This document shows positions 51,519-60,041 of a stretch of DNA of 60,100 nt, in pieces. Origin of the DNA: an uncultured Campylobacter sp. GTDB lineage: Bacteria > Campylobacterota > Campylobacteria > Campylobacterales > Campylobacteraceae. Under the pieces are notes generated by a model that was not told the DNA's origin, searched no databases, and was given only the letters and a program-made list of their open reading frames with translations. The first letter of the stretch is position 1. Every line of letters starts with the position of its first letter. The stretch lies in contig NZ_CALIIU010000041.1 in assembly GCF_938017775.1 (NCBI RefSeq), positions 1-60,100 of the forward strand, written 5' to 3'. The translations under genes and the position numbers were made by a program.

Positions 51519-53810
51519 TTAACTCTTCCAAAGTAGCGAAATTTTCTCGTCGTAGATGTCGGTTTTCTTCGGCGAAATTTCTTTCGTTTCGAGTTTAATA
51601 TTTTTTAGATCCAGGCTCTGTTTTAGCGCGTCCACTTCAGCCTCAAATTTCTGCGTAAGCACCTCCAGCTCCTCTTGTAGCGCGCTTAGGCTATTTTCGG
51701 CATTTTTGGCTTCGCTTCGTTCGTTTAAAATTTTATGCGCGCTCTTGGCGCCGCTGATCGCTTTAGAGATATTGCTAGCGCTGCGCGAGCGACCTAAAAA
51801 CGCGCCTAAGATCGCTCCGCCTATGTTTAGCGCGGCATCCACGCCGCGACTTAGCACGTCGCCTTTTTCCTTTTCATACTTTTCGCTAGCGCGCAAAATT
51901 TTATCCTCAAGGCGCGCCTTTTCTTTCTCAAATTTAGCCGTAATCTCATCAGTTTTAGCCTCTAGAGCTTCATTTGCCTTATCGCCTAGGCGCACGAAAA
52001 ACTCCTCCCTGCTCTCGCCCGGTTTTGAGAGCAGATCAAGCGCGCTAAAAAGCTCGAGTTTTTCATTGCGATATAGCCACTCCTTAAAGCTTTTAAGCTG
52101 AGCGTTTAAATTTTTTGCGCCCGCGATGAAGCTAGGAAGCGCGCCGTAGAGCGAGCCCGCCTGCTCATGTCCGCTTAAATTTGCGACCTCTCGCGTGCTG
52201 GCCTCGTCCCAATCTATTTCGCTTACGTCCGAAAGCGATAGCAAAAAGAAGCGCTGCTGCGTAAAATCGACTCCTTTGTCGCAAAATCGCATCTTTGCGC
52301 TTGCATAAAGATACGGGCTTAGCTCAAGGCTCGCGCCATAGCTGTAAAGCTGCGAAATTTCAGCAGAAACTACGGGTTTGGCGGCGCCGGCGGATTTGAC
52401 GCCTTGCGCGGCGCCCGGCACGGATGAAATTTCAGCCTTTTTGTCTTTCATTAAATTTGAAATTTGCTCATTGCTTAAAGGACCCTTTAGATAGCTTAGC
52501 GCGAAGCGCGTCTCGATCACTCGCAGCACGTCCTCGTTGATGTTTTTTACCAAAAAGCTTCGCTTTTTGAGATTTGAAATTTTCTCCATCAGCACGCTTT
52601 TGTCGATCGGATTTGAGCCGATGCCGCTTAAGCCGCTGATGACGCGCTCTTTATCCTGCGCGGTCTGCAAGCGCCCGATAAACCACGTACCGATATTGCT
52701 AAGCCCCTTATAATCGAGATCGACCGGGTTTTGCGTCGATAATACGCAGCCAAGTCCGAATGCGCGAGCCTGCTTCAGCAGCGTAAGCATCGGGGTTTTG
52801 CTCGGCGGATTGCCGTTTGGAGGGAAAAAGCCGTAAATTTCATCCATATAAAGTACTGCGCGCAAGGAACTCGTGCCGCTGGTGGTGCGCATCCATTTGA
52901 TCATCTCGCCCAAAAGCAGCGTGACGAAAAACATCCTCTCATCGTCGTTTAGATGCGCGATGGAAAATATATTCGCCCTTGCCCTGCCGTTTTCGTCAAA
53001 GAGCATCTTGGCGATATTTAGCCGCTCGCCCTCGCACCAAAGCTTAAAACTCGGGCTTGCGATGAGCGCATTAATCTTCATCGCAAGCGCCATTCGCTTA
53101 TCGCTCGGAAAGAAGGTATTAACGTCAAAAACGCCGATCTTATCGAAAGGGGGGTTGCCGATCTGCGCGATGAGATCCACCACGCTCACCCCCTCACCCC
53201 TGCCGAAATGATAAGACAAAATTTGGCTGATTAGTAAAAATTCCGGCGAGCTGAGATTATCGCTGCTAATCCCTGCGAGGCTTAGCACGCTAGTGGCGAT
53301 ACCGCCGACGTAGTTATTCAGATCCTCTTCGTTTAAGCCTTTCGGCGATTCAAAGTCGCTTAGTAGGCTGATCCCAAGCCCTGCGCTTGATTTGGGCGTA
53401 TAAATTCTAAAATCGGCGCTGTTTTTCAAAAGCTGTACTCGCGCCAGATCTTGATATGAGCCCTCGATCCCTTCGCGCCAAGTATTCGCGGTCTGTTCGG
53501 CGTACTCGCGCACGCTAAGACCTTTGTTTTGCGCCTCGGTCTCGTCGATATAGGGCTCAAAATCCTCAGCCCTCATCTGCGGAAAGGTAAGAGCCAAATT
53601 CGTTAAATCGCCCTTCGGATCGATGATGATGGATGGGATATTATCGATCGCGGCTTCCTCTAGCAGCGTGATGCCAAGTCCAGTTTTACCGCTGCCGGTC
53701 ATTCCGATGATAAGCGCGTGGGTCGTCAGATCCTTGTTTTTATACAAAAACGGCTCGCTGTTTTCAAGCCCCAGATAAAAAAGCTTTAAATTTTCTTGAA
53801 GCGTTTTCAT
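51519..53810 (-). CDS. HerA-like ATPase (DUF853 family)
   Basis: 763 residues. Walker A is GMTGSGKTG (about 36-44), and Walker B and sensor regions follow (VLYMDEIYGFFPPNGNPPSKTP, LGCVLSTQNPVDLDYKGLSNIGTWFIGRLQT). This is the single-chain HerA/FtsK-like ATPase family (DUF853), proposed to move or process DNA. The C-terminal third (about 620-745) is a long Lys/Glu coiled coil interrupted by a Gly/Ala segment (NIGGAILGAFLG). It is often found near nucleases such as NurA elsewhere; none is adjacent. Divergent from the MTHFR-like gene. Confidence 0.88.
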   Translation of the reverse strand: MKTLQENLKLFYLGLENSEPFLYKNKDLTTHALIIGMTGSGKTGLGITLLEEAAIDNIPSIIIDPKGDLTNLALTFPQMRAEDFEPYIDETEAQNKGLSVREYAEQTANTWREGIEGSYQDLARVQLLKNSADFRIYTPKSSAGLGISLLSDFESPKGLNEEDLNNYVGGIATSVLSLAGISSDNLSSPEFLLISQILSYHFGRGEGVSVVDLIAQIGNPPFDKIGVFDVNTFFPSDKRMALAMKINALIASPSFKLWCEGERLNIAKMLFDENGRARANIFSIAHLNDDERMFFVTLLLGEMIKWMRTTSGTSSLRAVLYMDEIYGFFPPNGNPPSKTPMLTLLKQARAFGLGCVLSTQNPVDLDYKGLSNIGTWFIGRLQTAQDKERVISGLSGIGSNPIDKSVLMEKISNLKKRSFLVKNINEDVLRVIETRFALSYLKGPLSNEQISNLMKDKKAEISSVPGAAQGVKSAGAAKPVVSAEISQLYSYGASLELSPYLYASAKMRFCDKGVDFTQQRFFLLSLSDVSEIDWDEASTREVANLSGHEQAGSLYGALPSFIAGAKNLNAQLKSFKEWLYRNEKLELFSALDLLSKPGESREEFFVRLGDKANEALEAKTDEITAKFEKEKARLEDKILRASEKYEKEKGDVLSRGVDAALNIGGAILGAFLGRSRSASNISKAISGAKSAHKILNERSEAKNAENSLSALQEELEVLTQKFEAEVDALKQSLDLKNIKLETKEISPKKTDIYDEKISLLWKS

Positions 53811-53871
53811 TGCGTTCCTTAAATTTGCAATTTGCTCGGCATTATATCATTTAAATTTTTAAATTTAAATT

Positions 53872-53880
53872 TGCTAAAAT
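53872..53880 (+). promoter_or_regulatory. -10-like box before the MTHFR-like gene
   Basis: TGCTAAAAT: a TGn plus TAAAAT extended -10 after an AAATTT-rich run. It lies just upstream of the earlier possible start GTG 53881, which argues for the later start at 53905. Confidence 0.4.
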
Positions 53881-53904
53881 GTGCGAAAAATCAAGGAATG
53901 GCAA

Positions 53905-54828
53905 GTGTTAAAAGAAAAAATTAGAAACGGAAAAAGCGGAATTTTGCTCTACGGCATCGTTCCGCCTAAAATCACGTCCTCTCAAGACGAGCTCGAGCGC
54001 CTAGGTACGGCGTGGTCGCAGCGCCTAGGCGAATGCGAATGCGACGGCATCGTCATCTACGATCTACAAGACGAAAGTGCGCGCACGAAAGATGAGCGGA
54101 CCTTCCCTTTTGTGCATACGATCGATCCTGCGCGCTATTACACGCAGTATCTACACACCGATAAAGAAGCGATCATCTACCGCGCGGTAGGCAAATATGA
54201 TGAAGCGGAATTTTGCGAAATTCTAAGGCATGCCGCAAGCGGGCTGGGTGTTTTCGTGGGGGCGAGCTCTAGAAACGAAGAATGCAAGCTACATCTAAGC
54301 CGCGCCTATGAGATCAAGCGACTCGTGGCGCCGCATCTTTGCCTAGGCGGCATCTGCATACCCGAGCGCCATGAAAAGAGCCGCGACGAGCACCTTAAAA
54401 TCGCAGAAAAGACTGCAGACGGGTGCGAATTTTTTATCACTCAGGCGGTTTATAATGTGCAAAATGCCAAAGATTTCATCGACGATTACGCCGCTTTGGA
54501 GTGCAAAAAGGTGCCGATAATCTTTACTTTTACGCCGTGCGGTAGCCTAAAGACGCTTGAGTTTATGAAATGGCTTGGCATCTCGGTGCCAGATTTTCTG
54601 CAGCAGCGACTGCAAAGCAGCGTCGATATCTTGCAAAGTTCAACAGCGCTGTGCGCAGAGATGTTTGATTTCATCTACAAATACGCCCTCGCAAAAGGTG
54701 TAAGCGTAGGCGCAAACGTCGAGAGCGTAAGCACCCGCCGCGTAGAAATCGAAGCCTCGCTCAGCTTACTAAAAGAGATCAAAAAAATTATCCTTAAGCA
54801 CGAGAATTTGGGATTTTACGTTATTTAA
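53905..54828 (+). CDS. Methylenetetrahydrofolate reductase-like protein
   Basis: About 307 residues with the TIM-barrel pattern of MTHFR: ILLYGIVPPK at the start, YDLQDE, FVHTIDPARYYTQYL, the YRAVGKYDE block, GGICIPERH, CEFFITQAVYNVQNAKDFI (like the family's FxxTQ) and IIFTFTPCGS. It is shorter on motifs than MetF and lacks an obvious FAD signature, so it may be a MetF-like protein with another folate or methyl-related job. GTG 53905 has AAGGA at 53893-53897 and is preferred over GTG 53881, which has no ribosome site. Confidence 0.75.
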   Translation: MLKEKIRNGKSGILLYGIVPPKITSSQDELERLGTAWSQRLGECECDGIVIYDLQDESARTKDERTFPFVHTIDPARYYTQYLHTDKEAIIYRAVGKYDEAEFCEILRHAASGLGVFVGASSRNEECKLHLSRAYEIKRLVAPHLCLGGICIPERHEKSRDEHLKIAEKTADGCEFFITQAVYNVQNAKDFIDDYAALECKKVPIIFTFTPCGSLKTLEFMKWLGISVPDFLQQRLQSSVDILQSSTALCAEMFDFIYKYALAKGVSVGANVESVSTRRVEIEASLSLLKEIKKIILKHENLGFYVI

Positions 54829-55797
54829 AATTTTAAATCGGGTACACGAACAAAACGCTAGATAGTCTAAGCTAGCGGAGGAATTTTAAATAATTTTAGA
54901 TCGCTTTCTGAAAAATAAATCGAAATTTTATCCGAATGGAATTTGAACTTAAAATTTATAAAAAATTGCCCCAATAATATGCTTTAATAACTGTCATCCA
55001 TAACTGCAAGATGATATTTCGTGCAAAATTTCCCAATGCTTACAATGGCATTGAGCTAGGCATATCATCAAACCTATAAATCGCTGTAGTTTTCACACTA
55101 AAACTAAGTGCATTAACCGCCTTTAGTCTGCAGCCGACGCGACCGCACCTTCCGGCTTGCCGCTATCTACACAGGGATAATTTTAATATCCTATCCTTTT
55201 TTAGAGAATATTGTATAGCGGAGAGATGGGATAACTGGAGGTTTTAACGAACCCAATATAGATACGACGCTCCTGCACTCATGACATAGCCTCCCTTATT
55301 GTTCCATTCGTAGTATTTGATTTAAATTTACCGGCGTTTATGCTAAATTTCAAATCTAAGGCAATTTAATGCTTGCTGTTGTGAGCGTTTTGGTATTTGA
55401 ATTTTATTCTACAGCCTATGTGTAGGTCGCTCAAAAGATCCACCATACGCCGCCGTAAAAATACTTGCCGAGCTTTTCAGCTAATTAAAAGCCATTAATG
55501 CAGAACGGCTGAAATTAACGCCCATTTAAGCTATTGCATATTTGATTTCTTTTATATTCTAAAAGCCCACCACCAAAAAGCAGCAGACCTAAGACTAACA
55601 TCGTTTTACTATCTCACGCAGAAGCCGATATGCAAACTGCGCAAGATTATAATATGCTTTCAATCGCAAACGCTTCATTTTAAAATTTTGAAACCTAACT
55701 CGGAATAAATATAAATTTGAAATTAGTTTTGTAAATAAGCTTGGAATTTTAACTCTTAAATATGGCGAAATTCAAAGATAATGAAATTTAAAAAGCA
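54829..55797. other. Long AT-rich spacer with decayed sequence
   Basis: About 970 bases with fewer AAATTT words than other spacers and no intact gene. A 6-bp stem CGCTAG/CTAGCG occurs at 54856-54877, and several short palindromic words lie near 55160-55200 (GGATAATTTTAATATCC). The minus strand from 55601 to about 55240 holds remnants of a protein gene, listed separately. Confidence 0.55.
55240..55601 (-). pseudogene. Remnant of a small membrane/secreted protein gene
   Basis: On the minus strand, ATG 55601 begins MLVLGLLLFGGGLLEYKRNQ (signal- or anchor-like) and stops at 55515. Further on, another frame reads AEKLGKYFYGGVWWIF (about 55485-55437), and another reads KYYEWNNKGGYVMSAG before a stop near 55245. 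These fragments have protein-like composition, with aromatic and Gly-rich stretches unlike random AAATTT sequence, and suggest one gene of about 120 codons broken by several indels. The family was not recognised. Confidence 0.4.
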
Positions 55798-56796
55798 CTA
55801 GTTTATGCTCTTGCCACCGAATTTCAAAAGCGCGCTGCCCCACGTAAAGCCGCCACCGAACGCATCTAAAAGCATAAGCGAGCCGTTTTTGAGCCTGCCA
55901 CTCTCATAAGCGTCATTTATTGCCATCGGAATCGACGCCGAGCTCGTGTTGCCGTATTTGCCGATCGTAAGCACGCACTGCTCGTCGCTAAATTCTAATC
56001 TCGCCTTGACCGCCTCGATAATGCGCAAATTAGCCTGATGCGGGATGAAAAGATCAACCTGCTCGGGCGAAATTTTATTTTTCTCCAAAATCTCCACGAC
56101 GTCGTTGCTGAGCGTCGGCACCGCGATTTTAAAGACCTCGCGTCCCGCCATCTGCATGAAGCCCAGCTTTTCGTCGATGATTTTTTGGCTGAGTGGATTG
56201 ACGCTACCTGGGGCTGCGGTGATGAGAAGATCGCCCTTGCTGCCGTCGCTAGCGGTATGAACGTCAATGATTTCGTTATCGTCGCGTGCCGCGATAACCG
56301 CAGCGCCCGCGCCGTCGCCGAAAAGTATGCACGTAGCGCGGTCGCTCCAATCGACTATCGAGCTTAACTTTTCCGTGCCGATTATCAGCACGTGTTTTTT
56401 GGCGCCGCTTTCGATGAGGGATTTTGCAAGTTCTAAAAGATAGATGAAGCCAGTACAGGCGGCATTTATATCAAATGCCGTGATACCGAAATTTAAGCCC
56501 AGTTTATCTGCGATGACACACGCAGTCGAGGGCATACAGAAATAATCGGGCGAGATCGTGGCGCAGATTATCGCATCGATCTCGTTTTTTTGCAAACCGC
56601 TACGCTCGATCGCAAGCACTGCAGCCTTCATACCCAAATCGCTAGTGGTCTCGCCCTTTGCGATGCGGCGTTCGTGAATGCCTGTGCGCTTGACGATCCA
56701 TTCATCAGTCGTTTCAACCATTTTTTCAAGATCGAAATTAGTTAAAATTTGACTCGGCGCGTATGCTGCGATCGAGATCATCGAGGCTTTTTTCAT
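55798..56796 (-). CDS. fabH: 3-oxoacyl-ACP synthase III
   Basis: 332 residues. It starts fatty-acid synthesis by condensing acetyl-CoA with malonyl-ACP. The catalytic Cys is in NAACTGFIYLLE, the His in FIPHQANLRI and the Asn in GKYGNTSSASIP. TTDEWIVKRTGI is the typical N-terminal block. Overlaps plsX by 4 bases; part of the plsX-fabH operon. Confidence 0.97.
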   Translation of the reverse strand: MKKASMISIAAYAPSQILTNFDLEKMVETTDEWIVKRTGIHERRIAKGETTSDLGMKAAVLAIERSGLQKNEIDAIICATISPDYFCMPSTACVIADKLGLNFGITAFDINAACTGFIYLLELAKSLIESGAKKHVLIIGTEKLSSIVDWSDRATCILFGDGAGAAVIAARDDNEIIDVHTASDGSKGDLLITAAPGSVNPLSQKIIDEKLGFMQMAGREVFKIAVPTLSNDVVEILEKNKISPEQVDLFIPHQANLRIIEAVKARLEFSDEQCVLTIGKYGNTSSASIPMAINDAYESGRLKNGSLMLLDAFGGGFTWGSALLKFGGKSIN

Positions 56797-57791
56797 TTTT
56801 GCTCGTTTGAAGAAATTTCGCTTTCTATCGCGGAGTTGATTTTAGAATCTGCAAATTTAAGCGCTTGAAAGATCGCGTTTTTAACGGCTTTCGGAGTGCT
56901 TTTGCCGTGGCTTATGATGACGCACTCTTTGACGCCTAAAAGCGGCGCGCCGCCGTATTCGTCGTAGTCTGTGCTTTTTTTGATTATCTTAAAGACGCGC
57001 TTCATCAAAATGGAGCCAGCGATAGCAATCGGAGATTTTTTTGTTTCGTTTTTGATAAGTTTGCCGATAGCGCTCGCGACGCCTTCGCTGGATTTTAGCA
57101 TAATGTTACCGATAAATCCGTCGCAAACTACGACATCCACGGAGCCGTCAAAAATTTGATTGCCTTCGACATTACCGATAAAATTTTGCATCTTCTTAAG
57201 CATATGAAAGGTTTCTTTTGTTACCTCGTTGCCTTTACTATCCTCCTCGCCGTTGGATAATAAGCCGATGCGTGGTGCATTTAGGCCCATAATCTCCTTG
57301 GCGTATGCTTCGCCCATAATCGCGAATTGAAACAAATTCTCAGGCTTACAATCCACATAAGCGCCCACATCCAGCACAAGCGTGCGACCGCCTATGGAAT
57401 TTGGCATCAGCGTAGCAATCGCCGGGCGCAAGATACCTTTGAGCCTTCCTATGCGAAGCGTAGCAAGGCTCATCGTAGCGCCGCTATGTCCTGCTGATAC
57501 CACGGCTTTGCAAGTGCCGTCTTTTACTAGATCGACCGCTTTAAAGATGCTGCTCTCTTTGCGTTTGAGAGCGTCGGTTGCGCCCTCTTTCATCTCAAAG
57601 ACTTCGCTTGCAGCTACGTAAGTAATATATTTCTCAAAGCCTTGATCTTGTGGAATAAAAGGCTTGATTTGCGCTTCGTCGCCTACCAAAAACGCATTAA
57701 ATTTACGCTCTCGCAGCGCATCTACGACTCCGTTTATTATCGGCTCGCAGCCGAAATCACCGCCCATCGCGTCTATAGCAACGGAAATCAT
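56793..57791 (-). CDS. plsX: Phosphate acyltransferase PlsX
   Basis: 332 residues. It converts acyl-ACP to acyl-phosphate for PlsY. IAIDAMGGDFG-type opening (VAIDAMGGDFGCEPII), SAGHSGATMSLA, GRPAIA-like LRPAIATLMP, VVCDGFIGN and GGAPLLGVK are the family marks. It lies between rpmF and fabH on the minus strand. Confidence 0.97.
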   Translation of the reverse strand: MISVAIDAMGGDFGCEPIINGVVDALRERKFNAFLVGDEAQIKPFIPQDQGFEKYITYVAASEVFEMKEGATDALKRKESSIFKAVDLVKDGTCKAVVSAGHSGATMSLATLRIGRLKGILRPAIATLMPNSIGGRTLVLDVGAYVDCKPENLFQFAIMGEAYAKEIMGLNAPRIGLLSNGEEDSKGNEVTKETFHMLKKMQNFIGNVEGNQIFDGSVDVVVCDGFIGNIMLKSSEGVASAIGKLIKNETKKSPIAIAGSILMKRVFKIIKKSTDYDEYGGAPLLGVKECVIISHGKSTPKAVKNAIFQALKFADSKINSAIESEISSNEQK

Positions 57792-57795
57792 CGGA

Positions 57796-57942
57796 TTAAT
57801 ATTCGCCCGTAGTTTTGTTTATTCTATGCGGAATTTTCCAGCTTCCGTCTTTATCTTTGACGGGAATCGGAAGGGTCACTTTGTAGTGAGTGCGTCTTTT
57901 CGCCGCACGAGTTTTACTAACTCTTCGCTTTGGAACTGCCAT
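57796..57942 (-). CDS. rpmF: 50S ribosomal protein L32
   Basis: A 48-residue protein, MAVPKRRVSKTRAAKRRTHY followed by KVTLPIPVKDKDGSWKIPHR and a short tail, with AAAGGAGAAAAA before the ATG at 57942. Clear L32; the cysteines of zinc-binding forms are absent. As in most bacteria it sits between the DUF177 gene and plsX. Confidence 0.97.
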   Translation of the reverse strand: MAVPKRRVSKTRAAKRRTHYKVTLPIPVKDKDGSWKIPHRINKTTGEY

Positions 57943-57960
57943 TTTTTCTCCTTTATAAAT

Positions 57961-58314
57961 TTAGTTCTTGCATTCTTCGCAATAAAAATAGTCGCTTTTG
58001 AAAGCTTCCGTTTCGCTTCTTAAAATTTCATCCAGATCAACTTCGGCGCCGAAAAACTCCATAACGTCCAAGCTTTCGTGCCTTTCGTCATTAAAAACGC
58101 CTTCGCTTAGAAGCAAATTTACGCTCTCGCTCACATCAAGATCAAATTCTTTACCGCAGCGGTCGCAAATGTATGGAATTTTACCATTAATTTCGCCCTT
58201 GCACTCGATAAACTTAGAATCTTTTCGTTTTAAATTTCCGCTAAATTTAAGCCCGTCTTGTGAAATTTCAAACGGCACGGGCGCGGCGGAAATTTTAGCA
58301 AAAACGATCTTCAC
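57961..58314 (-). CDS. DUF177 (YceD-like) protein
   Basis: 117 residues. The domain has the central CDRCGKEF (about 50-57) and a C-terminal YFYCEECKN, probably one zinc site formed by two CxxC pairs. YceD-type proteins sit next to rpmF almost universally and are linked to 23S rRNA or large-subunit biogenesis. Same transcript as rpmF. Confidence 0.9.
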   Translation of the reverse strand: MKIVFAKISAAPVPFEISQDGLKFSGNLKRKDSKFIECKGEINGKIPYICDRCGKEFDLDVSESVNLLLSEGVFNDERHESLDVMEFFGAEVDLDEILRSETEAFKSDYFYCEECKN

Positions 58315-58323
58315 GTGGCACTC

Positions 58324-58737
58324 TTAGCAAATTTCTCTTTTTGCAAAGAAAAATGCGATCTCGGTTTTTGCGTTTTCTAGGCTGTCGCTGCCGTGAACGG
58401 CGTTAGCGTCGATGCTGTCCGCAAAGTCCGCTCTGATTGTGCCTTTATCGGCTTTTTTCGGATCGGTAGCGCCCATTAGCGCGCGATTTTTAGCTACCGC
58501 ATCATCGCCTTCGAGCACCATTACGACCACCGGACCGCTAGTCATGAACTCAATCAGATCCTTATAAAAAGGGCGGTCTTTGTGAATTTCATAAAATTTA
58601 CCCGCATCTTCGGCGCTTAGGCATAGTTTTTTAGCCGCCGCGATTCTTAGTCCGTGGCTTTCGAAACGATCGATAATTTTGCCGATAACGCCCTTTTTAA
58701 CGGCATCAGGCTTAATAATAGAAAGCGTTTGCTGCAT
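58324..58737 (-). CDS. ndk: Nucleoside diphosphate kinase
   Basis: 137 residues. TLSIIKPDAVKKGVIGKII at the start, MTSGPVVVMVLEG, and the active-site His in NAVHGSDSLENA. Moves phosphate between nucleoside di- and triphosphates. Upstream AAGGAGG precedes the ATG. Confidence 0.98.
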   Translation of the reverse strand: MQQTLSIIKPDAVKKGVIGKIIDRFESHGLRIAAAKKLCLSAEDAGKFYEIHKDRPFYKDLIEFMTSGPVVVMVLEGDDAVAKNRALMGATDPKKADKGTIRADFADSIDANAVHGSDSLENAKTEIAFFFAKREIC

Positions 58738-58844
58738 ATAACCTCCTTAAAGTGAAAGGCGGATTGTATCGAAAAATAGGTTAAAATTTATTTAAGGATT
58801 GAATGAATTAAAATTCCGCGCATTTGATCGCGGAATTTTATCTG

Positions 58845-59129
58845 CTAAGCGAGGACCGGGGTATCTCCGCTGCGTAGATCCGCACCTATGGAATCTCTGC
58901 TAGGTTGGCCCGCTACGATGCCGCTCCAAACGATACAGCCGTCGGTCGGACAGGCGCTAGCGCAAGCTGGCTCGTCGTTGTAACCCACGCATTCGACGCA
59001 TTTATCCGCGTATACGTAGTAGCTATCCTCGCCGCTTGGGTTATCGCTATCGTCCACGATCGCATTTACCGGGCACTCGTCGATGCATGAGCCGCAGCTA
59101 ATGCAAATATCGGTGATTTTTACAGCCAT
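58845..59129 (-). CDS. fdxA: 2[4Fe-4S] ferredoxin FdxA
   Basis: 94 residues. CISCGSCIDECP and CVECVGYNDEPACASACP bind two clusters; the tail is longer than in FdxB and ends in DTPVLA. In C. jejuni fdxA faces ahpC, is iron-responsive and contributes to aerotolerance; the same head-to-head layout is present here. AAAGGAG precedes the ATG. Confidence 0.94.
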   Translation of the reverse strand: MAVKITDICISCGSCIDECPVNAIVDDSDNPSGEDSYYVYADKCVECVGYNDEPACASACPTDGCIVWSGIVAGQPSRDSIGADLRSGDTPVLA

Positions 59130-59184
59130 TTTTTCTCCTTTATCAAAAAATGAAGCGTGATGATAACATACTAAATTTAAAAAA

Positions 59185-59204
59185 TGATAAAAGTAATATT
59201 ATCA
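59185..59204. promoter_or_regulatory. Palindrome between fdxA and ahpC (possible PerR/Fur-type box)
   Basis: TGATAA-8 bases-TTATCA, AT-rich and dyad-symmetric, in the shared control region. PerR and CosR are known to act on ahpC in C. jejuni; the match to a PerR/Fur consensus is loose. Confidence 0.35.
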
Positions 59205-59268
59205 AACAAATAAATTTTATTATATAAAAAATTTCATCAAATTTCAGCAAATCTAAAGTTTTAAAATG

Positions 59269-59274
59269 TATAAT
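59269..59274 (+). promoter_or_regulatory. -10 box of ahpC
   Basis: TATAAT preceded by TG directly and by T-rich sequence; 35 bases to the ATG at 59309, with AAGGAG at 59297-59302 as ribosome site. Confidence 0.6.
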
Positions 59275-59308
59275 CGCCACCATAAATTTTATTAACAAGG
59301 AGAAACAA

Positions 59309-59905
59309 ATGATAGTAACCAACAAAGCCGTTGATTTCACGGCAACCGCGGTTTTAGGCAACAACGAAATAGTTGAGGATTTCAACCTCTATAAAAATAT
59401 CGGCGAAAAAGGCGCGGTCGTATTCTTTTATCCAAAAGATTTTACCTTCGTCTGCCCGAGCGAGATCATCGCGTTCGATCACAGATATCAAGATTTCAAA
59501 TCCAAAGGTATCGAAGTTATCGGCGTTAGCTGCGATAGCGAATTTACGCATCTTGCATGGAAAAATACTCCGGTAAACGCAGGCGGTATCGGCAAAGTGC
59601 AGTTCCCGCTAGTTTCGGATATCACAAAAGATATCGCACGCAGCTTCGACGTGCTGTTCGGCAACGCCGTAGCGCTTCGCGGCAGCTTCCTACTTGACAA
59701 AGATGGTACCGTCCGCCACGCCGTCATCAACGACCTACCGCTCGGCAGAAACATCGACGAGATGCTAAGAATGGTCGATACGATGCTATTTACGAACGAG
59801 CACGGCGAGGTCTGCCCTGCAGGCTGGCACAAAGGTGACGCAGGGATGAAAGCAGATCCTAAGGGCGTCGCAGAGTATCTAGACAAAAACGCAAGCAAAC
59901 TATAA
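59309..59905 (+). CDS. ahpC: Alkyl hydroperoxide reductase subunit C (2-Cys peroxiredoxin)
   Basis: 198 residues. The peroxidatic Cys is in FTFVCPSEI (about residue 50) and the resolving Cys in GEVCPAGW (about 170). FYPKDF and GTVRHAVINDLPLGRN are typical. Reduces peroxides in the cytosol. No ahpF is linked, as usual in Campylobacter. Confidence 0.97.
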   Translation: MIVTNKAVDFTATAVLGNNEIVEDFNLYKNIGEKGAVVFFYPKDFTFVCPSEIIAFDHRYQDFKSKGIEVIGVSCDSEFTHLAWKNTPVNAGGIGKVQFPLVSDITKDIARSFDVLFGNAVALRGSFLLDKDGTVRHAVINDLPLGRNIDEMLRMVDTMLFTNEHGEVCPAGWHKGDAGMKADPKGVAEYLDKNASKL

Positions 59906-60041
59906 GTTGCAAAATTCTTCGCGCGGGCGTACAAATTCTAATTCTAACTGCGTAAAGTTTAAATTTAGCCTTGCGCAGGCTATTAAAGCTCGCGAAGCTT
60001 TCTAAATTCCGCTGCCAAAATTTTAAGTCGCGGCGGCGGAA

